Position numbers and translations under genes: made by a program. From NCBI GenBank assembly GCA_019096195.1, contig JAGTXK010000220.1, positions 1-64,000 on the forward strand: a DNA stretch of 64,000 nt, written 5' to 3'. Source of the DNA: Boletus sp. NGJ (taxonomy: Eukaryota; Basidiomycota; Agaricomycetes; Boletales; Boletaceae). The notes under the pieces are model-generated. The model searched no databases. It saw only the letters and a program-made list of their open reading frames with translations, and was not told the origin of the DNA. Each line of letters starts with the position of its first letter. Within the stretch, counting starts at the first letter, position 1. This document shows positions 58,430 through 64,000 of this stretch, piece after piece.

Positions 58430-61400
58430 AGATTAAAGAGTAATTCTATTTGTATTCCTCTCTTAATCTGGAAGCAGGATGGCAAAATCATTGGAACAAA
58501 AGCCCTAATCAACAGTGGAGCAACTGGATGCTTCATTTCAAGACACATGGTGGAGAAAATAAGATTACCCACATGGAAGCTGGACAATCCAGTCCGAGCT
58601 TGGAATGTTGATGGAACCCTAAATCAATCTGGAACCATCAAGGAAAGGACCAACATCGTGTTGGACTATGGAGGCATATGAGAATGGCAGGATCTCTATG
58701 TCCTCAACTGCAGCAAGGACGAAGTCATTCTAGGACTTCCATGGCTCAGGGCGGTGAATCCTGAAATCAACTGGACGGAAGGACAGGTAACCATAGTGCT
58801 GTCTTCCTACCAATGGACCCAAGGGGATCTACCAGGAACACTGGAACAGTGATACCTACTAAGATATCTGGAACACGATGAAAAGAAGTATATGCAGGAC
58901 AGACTCTACAAAACCTTTCATTACTGGACACCCTTACAATGGGCCAAGTTCTTCAACATGCATGGAGATGCATCAGAGTTTGTCATCAAGAGGACCACTC
59001 TGTCTACTGAAATTGCCCAACAGGCACCAAAGACCAAGAGTGCATTATCAAATGCATTCAAAGAATATGAAGATGTCTTCATGAAGAAGACAATCACCAA
59101 GCTACCTCCCTCCAGACAATACGACCACACCATTGAATTAAAAGACTCTTTTGTTCCAAAATGAGCCAAGGCGTATTCTCTCAACCCACTGGAACAATAG
59201 GCATGCAGGGATTTTATCAATGAACATCTCAAAACTGGGAAGATATCGCCATTAAAATCTCCCCAGGCTGCCCCTTTCTTCTTTGTACAGAAGAAAGACG
59301 GAAAACTCTGCCCCTGCCAAGACTATTGATATCTCAACAACCACATGATCAAGAACGCCTATCCTCTCCCTTTAATTTCTGACCTCCTGGATAAATTAAA
59401 GAGATCATTGATTTTCACCAAATTTGATGTACAATGGGGTTACAACAATGTTTTGATCAAGCCAAAAGATTGATGGAAGGCGGCTTTCCTCACCCCGTTC
59501 AGATTATTCAAACCCAACGTGATGTTCTTTGGGATGTGTAATTCCCTGGCAATGTTCCAGGCATTTATGGATGATCTCTTTGGAGATTATATCGTGAAGG
59601 GATGGTTGGTGATCTACATGGATGATCTATTGATTCACTCTTCAGATCAGAAAATTCACAACGAGAGGACACAGAAGGTCCTAGAATGCTTCCAGCAGCA
59701 TGAAATGTACCTCAAACTGGAGAAATGTACCTTCTTAGCCAAAGAAGTCGACTATCTTGGGATGATTATAGGGAAAGACAGAGTCCAGATGGACCCAGTC
59801 AAGCTCAATGCCATCAAATAGTGGAAACCCCTGGTGAATGTGAAGGATGTCTGGTCCTTTATCAGGTTCTATAATTTTTATAGGAAATTTATCCCCTTTT
59901 TCTCTGACATCACATGACCATTGCTGGACCTCACAAAGCAAACAATGTCTTGGTCATGGGGATCCCTTCAAGAAAAATCATTCAAAACCCTACAAGCAGC
60001 ATTCACAAAGAAACCTGTCCTCACCTTCCCCAATACTTCAAAACCCTTCACCCTCATAATGGATGCATCCCTTACTGCATCAGGAGCAGTACTCATGCAG
60101 AATAACGACAACAGAGACATGCAACCATGTGGTTACCTCTCCAAGACTTTCTCTCCTGCTGAGAGAAACTATGACATCTATGACAGAGAGCTACTGGCTG
60201 TCATAAGAGGATTAAAAGAATGGTGGAAATACCTCCTTGGATCCCCCCACTCCATAACAGTGTTGACCAACCACAAGAATCTAACATTCTTCAAAGAACC
60301 CCAACAACTATCCCGACAACAGGAAAGATGGCTTTTGTTCCTCCAAGACTATGACATGGTCTACCAAGCTTTACCAGGAATGAAAATGGCTCCCACTGAC
60401 ACTCTATCTCATCAGGACAAGATTGATAGTTCCAAGGATAATGAAGATGTGCAACTCCTCCCATCCAATGCATTCGACTGTCAAGTACGAATGATCGACC
60501 TGGCCCTCGCCGAGAAAATTAAGGGATCATCTCAAAGCGATCCCCTAGTACTCTCTGCCGTACAAAATATGGCACAAGGAGAACCTCTCTTCACCCGGTC
60601 CAATGTGGAAGACTGGACCTTCAACAATGGCAACCTGTACTTCAAGAACCGGATGTACATCCCCGGCCCGGCCCGACAGGAGTTGGCATCCTCCGTTCAT
60701 TCCTCCTTCGAGGGAGGACATGGTGGACATCTTTGCACTGCTGCACTCCTAGTCAAAGACTATTGGTAGCCTGGACTCACTACATTCGTCTTCAAATTTG
60801 TTACTGGTTGTGCCACTTGTCAAAGCAACAACATTCAAACACACCCTATGGTTCCCCCAGTCAACCCCCTAGCCTTTGAGGGCTGACACCCTTTTCAACA
60901 TCTATCAGTGGATTTAATCACTGACCTACCCTCAGTGGCTGGCTTCAATTCTGTCATGGTCATGGTTGACAATGGACTTAGTAAGGGGGTAATTCTTGCC
61001 CCTTGCACAAAAACAGTAGACACGGCTGGCATAGTCTGTCTTTTCTTTGAAAAAGTCTTCCTACAGTATGATTTACATGACAAACTGGTATCAGATTATG
61101 GCTCCCAATTTGGATCTGCATTTGCTTGAGAGCTTGCTCGACTTCTGAACTATGACGTTGCCCTCTCCACCACCTATCACCCACAAATGGATGGTGAAAC
61201 AGAACGATATAACCAGGAACTAGAAACCTACCTATAGATATTCTGCAATGGTCAATGACAGAAGTGGTTGGAACTACTACCTATGGCAGAGTTCGCCCAC
61301 AACTCTGCAACCCACTTGGTCACCAGAAAATCACCCTTCTCTCTGATCCTCAGATACAAACCAAGAATGTATCCTACCATCGGGAAAACCTTCCTACTAA

Positions 61401-61935
61401 CTCTAGAGGAAAGACTCACTTCCTTGGAGGAAGCAAGAAAAGAAGCAGAAGCGGCTCATAAACTGGCTCAATTACGCATGAAGGAGAAAGTCCACTCTCA
61501 CTTCAAACCCTGGAAACTTGGAGATAAGGTATGGCTAGATGCCAAGAACCTAAAACTCCAAGTCCCCTCCCAGAAGCTGTCCCCAAAATGCACTGGACCA
61601 TTTGAAATTACTCAAGTGGTATCCTCCGTGGCATTCTGATTCAAGTTGCCAAAACAGTGGAAGATTCACAATGTGTTCCACACATCCCTACTTTTCCAGT
61701 ATTGGGAAACTATGGAACATGGTCCAAATTTCACTAAACCACTACCAGAACTTGTCAGAACAGAAGAGGAATATGAAGTGGACAGCATCATTAATCATCA
61801 GGGAAAACTAGGAAGAAGGCAGTATCTGACCCACTGGAAAGAGTATTCCACAGCAGAATGAACATGGGAACCAGAGGTCAACTTGGGAAATGTCAAGAAG
61901 ATACTCATGGAGTATAAAAAGCAACTCAAACTTTG
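58430..61935 (+). pseudogene. pol: Pol of gypsy C, broken by stops
   Basis: The protease reads ALINSGATGCFISRHMVEKI (about 58,500), with Asn for the catalytic Asp. RT has [24 protein letters not shown] and VIYMDDLLIHS (about 59,610). A 282-codon frame (59,921-60,769) covers RNase H (MDASLTASGAVLMQ, YDIYDRELLAVI, LTNHKNLTFF) and the start of integrase (HSSFEGGHGGH). The integrase core follows: LSVDLITDLPS, VSDYGSQFGSAF and [20 protein letters not shown], so its D, D and E residues can be read. The chromodomain is EVDSIINHQGKLGRRQYLTHWKEY...TWEP (about 61,770-61,875). Stops are nearly all TGA or TAG, many at Arg positions (CGA to TGA). Confidence 0.88.
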
Positions 61936-62879
61936 AGCCAACACCATGCCCCAAGACAACACCTCTCTGTTCATACTGCTCGCCCATGTATCTGCTGCCC
62001 TCACCCAAGCACGCCTCCAGAGAAAATACCTCGACCTTGACATCCCCAAACACACCAACTCACATTCCTGCTTCTATTGAATTGACTACTGCCCCTATCA
62101 CCACAATTGATAGATGGCCATCGTCCCCCTCTTTGTATGCCTCAGCTGACTTTCCCCCACCCATCGCTGAAATCTCTACACCACCATTCTCAATGACCCC
62201 ATTGCAATCAGAACCCTCCAGTCCATTCCCTTTTTCTCTTGTGATGACTCCCTCATTCAACTTGTCGCCCTCTATAGATCTTACTCCTCACTTTGATCCC
62301 TTCTCTCTGGGACCACTGGGAACTTGGCAAGTCCCCATGTCTCAAATGCCCAACAGACTGCCAAAGAAGAAAGGGCAATGGAAAGCATCCTCAAGATTTG
62401 CGAACTTATTCTTGACCTTCTTTTTATCGAAGGATTCAACTACTTCTTTGCCCTTCTACCCATCAACACCCATGATCACCTCCTCCACACCACCCTCCTC
62501 TTCCTCTTGGAGGAAGAAAGTTGCCTTTTCTTTGCCCCCTCATCAACCACCATACCCTCCTACTCCATTTCATCCCAACAAGCCCCTTCCATGGCGGAGC
62601 GACCCTTGGAAAATGTCAATGGAATCTGAGGCATTAACAGAATTGATAGAGACTCTCCAGAGACATAGAGAGCCCAGTCCTCCAATGACACCCTTGTCAC
62701 CTCCCCTTCCTCTATGGCCTCCAACCCCTCCTCCTGAGGAACCACTGCAGTACCAATCCTTCCAGTTCCTCCCCCAGCCCTTTCCTGACCTGCCAGGACC
62801 CTCTGCCGATGGGGAGCCATGGTGTCCTCAGTCGGCCTCCCCTCTCATCTCCACAGCTGAGGTCTTCTCAACACACTAG
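61890..62879 (+). CDS. Pro/Ser-rich ORF downstream of gypsy C chromodomain, 329 aa
   Basis: An uninterrupted 329-codon frame that overlaps the last codons of Pol in another frame. The protein is rich in Pro, Ser and Thr (for example PPSSSSWRKKVAFSLPPHQPP and PTPPPEEPLQYQ). It has no signal peptide, membrane segment or known domain. It may be a third ORF of the element. A caution: the strand is pyrimidine-rich, which removes A-containing stop codons, so the long frame could be chance. It is not like a retroviral envelope. Confidence 0.35.
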   Translation: MSRRYSWSIKSNSNFEPTPCPKTTPLCSYCSPMYLLPSPKHASRENTSTLTSPNTPTHIPASIELTTAPITTIDRWPSSPSLYASADFPPPIAEISTPPFSMTPLQSEPSSPFPFSLVMTPSFNLSPSIDLTPHFDPFSLGPLGTWQVPMSQMPNRLPKKKGQWKASSRFANLFLTFFLSKDSTTSLPFYPSTPMITSSTPPSSSSWRKKVAFSLPPHQPPYPPTPFHPNKPLPWRSDPWKMSMESEALTELIETLQRHREPSPPMTPLSPPLPLWPPTPPPEEPLQYQSFQFLPQPFPDLPGPSADGEPWCPQSASPLISTAEVFSTH

Positions 62880-62968
62880 GGAACACTACAACGAGGAGCC
62901 CTCCTCCTTCCTCTGTTCCCATTCCTGGGGCCGCCACAGGTGCCTCTCCTACCAACCATTCCAACTCA

Positions 62969-63184
62969 ATGGCTAGTCATCCCCATCCCCTGTCCCACAC
63001 CCAATTGGTTAATCACCATCGAACTTCCATCACTGGCATCCACTGCTTCAAATGTGGACATCAAGGTCACCTTCGGCCCACCTGCCCCCACTACCATTGC
63101 CCCTACTGTCAGGTGGTTGCCCCTAACCATCCACAATATGCTTGCCTGTTAAGAATGGACAACTCTGATGAAACTCTGAAGGAC
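62969..63184 (+). pseudogene. Double zinc-knuckle segment at 3' end of gypsy C
   Basis: The frame reads CFKCGHQGHLRPTC (CX2CX4HX4C, about 63,043-63,084) and then HCPYCQVVAPNHPQYAC (about 63,093-63,146), a CX2C...HX4C pair. Such tandem Cys/His clusters bind nucleic acid in Gag-like proteins. The position, after the chromodomain, is unusual for a nucleocapsid finger. The frame continues into the family-D LTR and ends inside it at 63,385. Confidence 0.55.
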
Positions 63185-63716
63185 CAGAGTTACTTGAGGG
63201 TGTCGGGACTTGGCTTCATCTTATGTGGTGCGCCCTTGCTCGAGTCCGATGTCCCAGATTTTGAAGACATAGAAGGATCAGAGGTTTGGACTCAACGTAG
63301 TCAAACGTCAAGTCGAGCAGAGGGTTGGAGTGAGTCGTCGAGACTCGGACAGGAGACAGGAGGAGTGTTCAGAGTTGATATTTGAACTGACTTTACAGGA
63401 GTAGTACTGAGGGTTTATATACGATCAGAATGAAGGTATTAGTAACAGAGTTCATAAGGTGTAATGAGTAATGGGATGGAGATGGGACCTCGCCGGAGCA
63501 GTGCTCCTAAGCGAGACAGACACTGGGTCAGAGACAACTATAAGGCGGGACTAGGATGGATGAAGAAGCATAGGTTATGTACGAAAGGAGAAGTATGAAT
63601 ACTATAGTGAGGGTGTTACAAGTCTGAGGGTATGAGGATGTACTCCGAGGGAGAACGTGCTGGAGTTATGGACAGAGTGCCAGAGTTGGACTTGTCAAAT
63701 TACATGAGATATGACA
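63185..63716 (+). repeat. LTR-like repeat family D, copy 3
   Basis: Close match to 9228-9770 but with more CpG left (GTCGGGACTT, GCGCCC, CTCGAGTCCGATG), so it is younger. It ends GATATGACA. On the plus strand the ORF at 63,871 would make it a 5' LTR. On the minus strand the adjacent AAGAGGGGGATAC would be a polypurine tract and make it a 3' LTR. Orientation is therefore open. Confidence 0.6.
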
Positions 63717-63870
63717 GTATCCCCCTCTTAGGCCTGAACCCCTAAAGGTCTAGGCGAGAGACAATGCGGAGTGAAGAAAATCAGAGTGGAGGAAAAAATC
63801 GGAGTTCAAAAAAGGATATAAAGGGCGAAGGTGTGCCCTGGTCAATTCCGCATTACCCTTATTCCCTACC

Positions 63871-64000
63871 ATGTCTGACCTTGACAACATCAAGGAGTGG
63901 TCTGACGAGCACATCACGGAGAACGAGGATGATGACGAGGAGGTCAGCATAGCCAAGTACATCGAACAGCGGAGACAAGCGCGGGCCCAGAAAAAGGAGG
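63871..64000 (+). CDS. Acidic/charged ORF, cut by window end
   Basis: ATG at 63,871 opens a frame of 43 codons that is still open at the edge: MSDLDNIKEWSDEHITENED, an acidic run, then AKYIEQRRQARAQKKE. The composition looks coding and the stretch is CpG-rich. It resembles the charged N-terminus of a Gag-like or repeat-associated protein, but no family can be named from 43 residues. Confidence 0.4.
   Translation, partial: MSDLDNIKEWSDEHITENEDDDEEVSIAKYIEQRRQARAQKKE

Larger units (their letters stand above)
56075..63184 (+). mobile_element. Decayed gypsy chromovirus, family C, 3' LTR not seen
   Basis: The 5' LTR (56,075-56,871) is followed by primer-binding site, gag, protease, RT, RNase H, integrase and chromodomain. 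After the chromodomain there are a further about 1.2 kb containing a 329-codon frame and a double zinc knuckle, and then an LTR of another family. No 3' LTR of family C is present before 63,185, so the element is truncated or interrupted there. Confidence 0.85.

Noticed and set aside
61890-62879. Third ORF of gypsy C as an envelope gene
   Set aside because: No signal peptide, no membrane segment and no conserved Cys pattern; the protein is a low-complexity Pro/Ser sequence.
1-64000. tRNA or rRNA genes
   Set aside because: I looked for A/B-box tRNA shapes and conserved rRNA stretches by eye and found none; a tRNAscan-type search would be decisive.

Overview
The window looks like a repeat-rich, gene-poor segment from a basidiomycete (probably Agaricomycete) nuclear genome. 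The evidence is the element content: chromodomain Ty3/gypsy retrotransposons, Plavaka/CACTA-like transposases, BED-finger hAT, Tc1 and copia relics. Two decayed genes in a small island also carry short GT-AG introns, as fungal genes do. No bacterial operon, rRNA, tRNA or CRISPR array was recognised by eye.

Layout. 1-40: exact 40-bp inverted copy of part of the host-gene island at 32.9 kb. 0.6-13.3 kb: a decayed Plavaka-like transposase (minus strand), solo LTRs of families A, C and D, and low-complexity arrays. 13,284-19,712: a young full-length gypsy element (family A). 19,820-21,428: a Tc1 element with an open transposase frame. 21.9-31.7 kb: a decayed gypsy integrase, two family-E solo LTRs, and a hAT relic split by a copia relic and an E LTR. 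31.85-36.6 kb: a CpG-rich island with a truncated VPS39/VAM6-like gene and an intron-containing P-loop NTPase gene of a Crinkler-like fungal family. 37.7-44.4 kb: a solo LTR A, an LTR C fragment and a second CACTA-like transposase relic. 44,428-52,068: a decayed full-length gypsy element (B) with an A solo LTR inside its RT gene. 52-54.6 kb: relic of a protein with a SAM-like segment. 54.6-63.2 kb: solo LTR A, LTR C copies and a decayed gypsy element C with an unusual 3' extension. 63.2-64.0 kb: an LTR D followed by an ORF that runs off the edge.

The strongest observations are mechanistic. (1) Gypsy families A, B and C each have a 12-nt stretch just inside the 5' LTR that is perfectly complementary to a 12-nt stretch of the same LTR, 33-38 nt downstream of a TATA box. 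This is the signature of Tf1-type self-primed reverse transcription. (2) Decay is dominated by CpG deamination: CpG is kept in element A and in the 32-36.6 kb island and nearly absent elsewhere, CGA codons have become TGA, and the catalytic Asp of three separate proteases has become Asn. (3) Seven solo LTRs from families A, C and E still carry matching 5-bp target duplications inside older elements, so the nesting order can be read directly. I found no evidence of a new defence or biosynthetic system.
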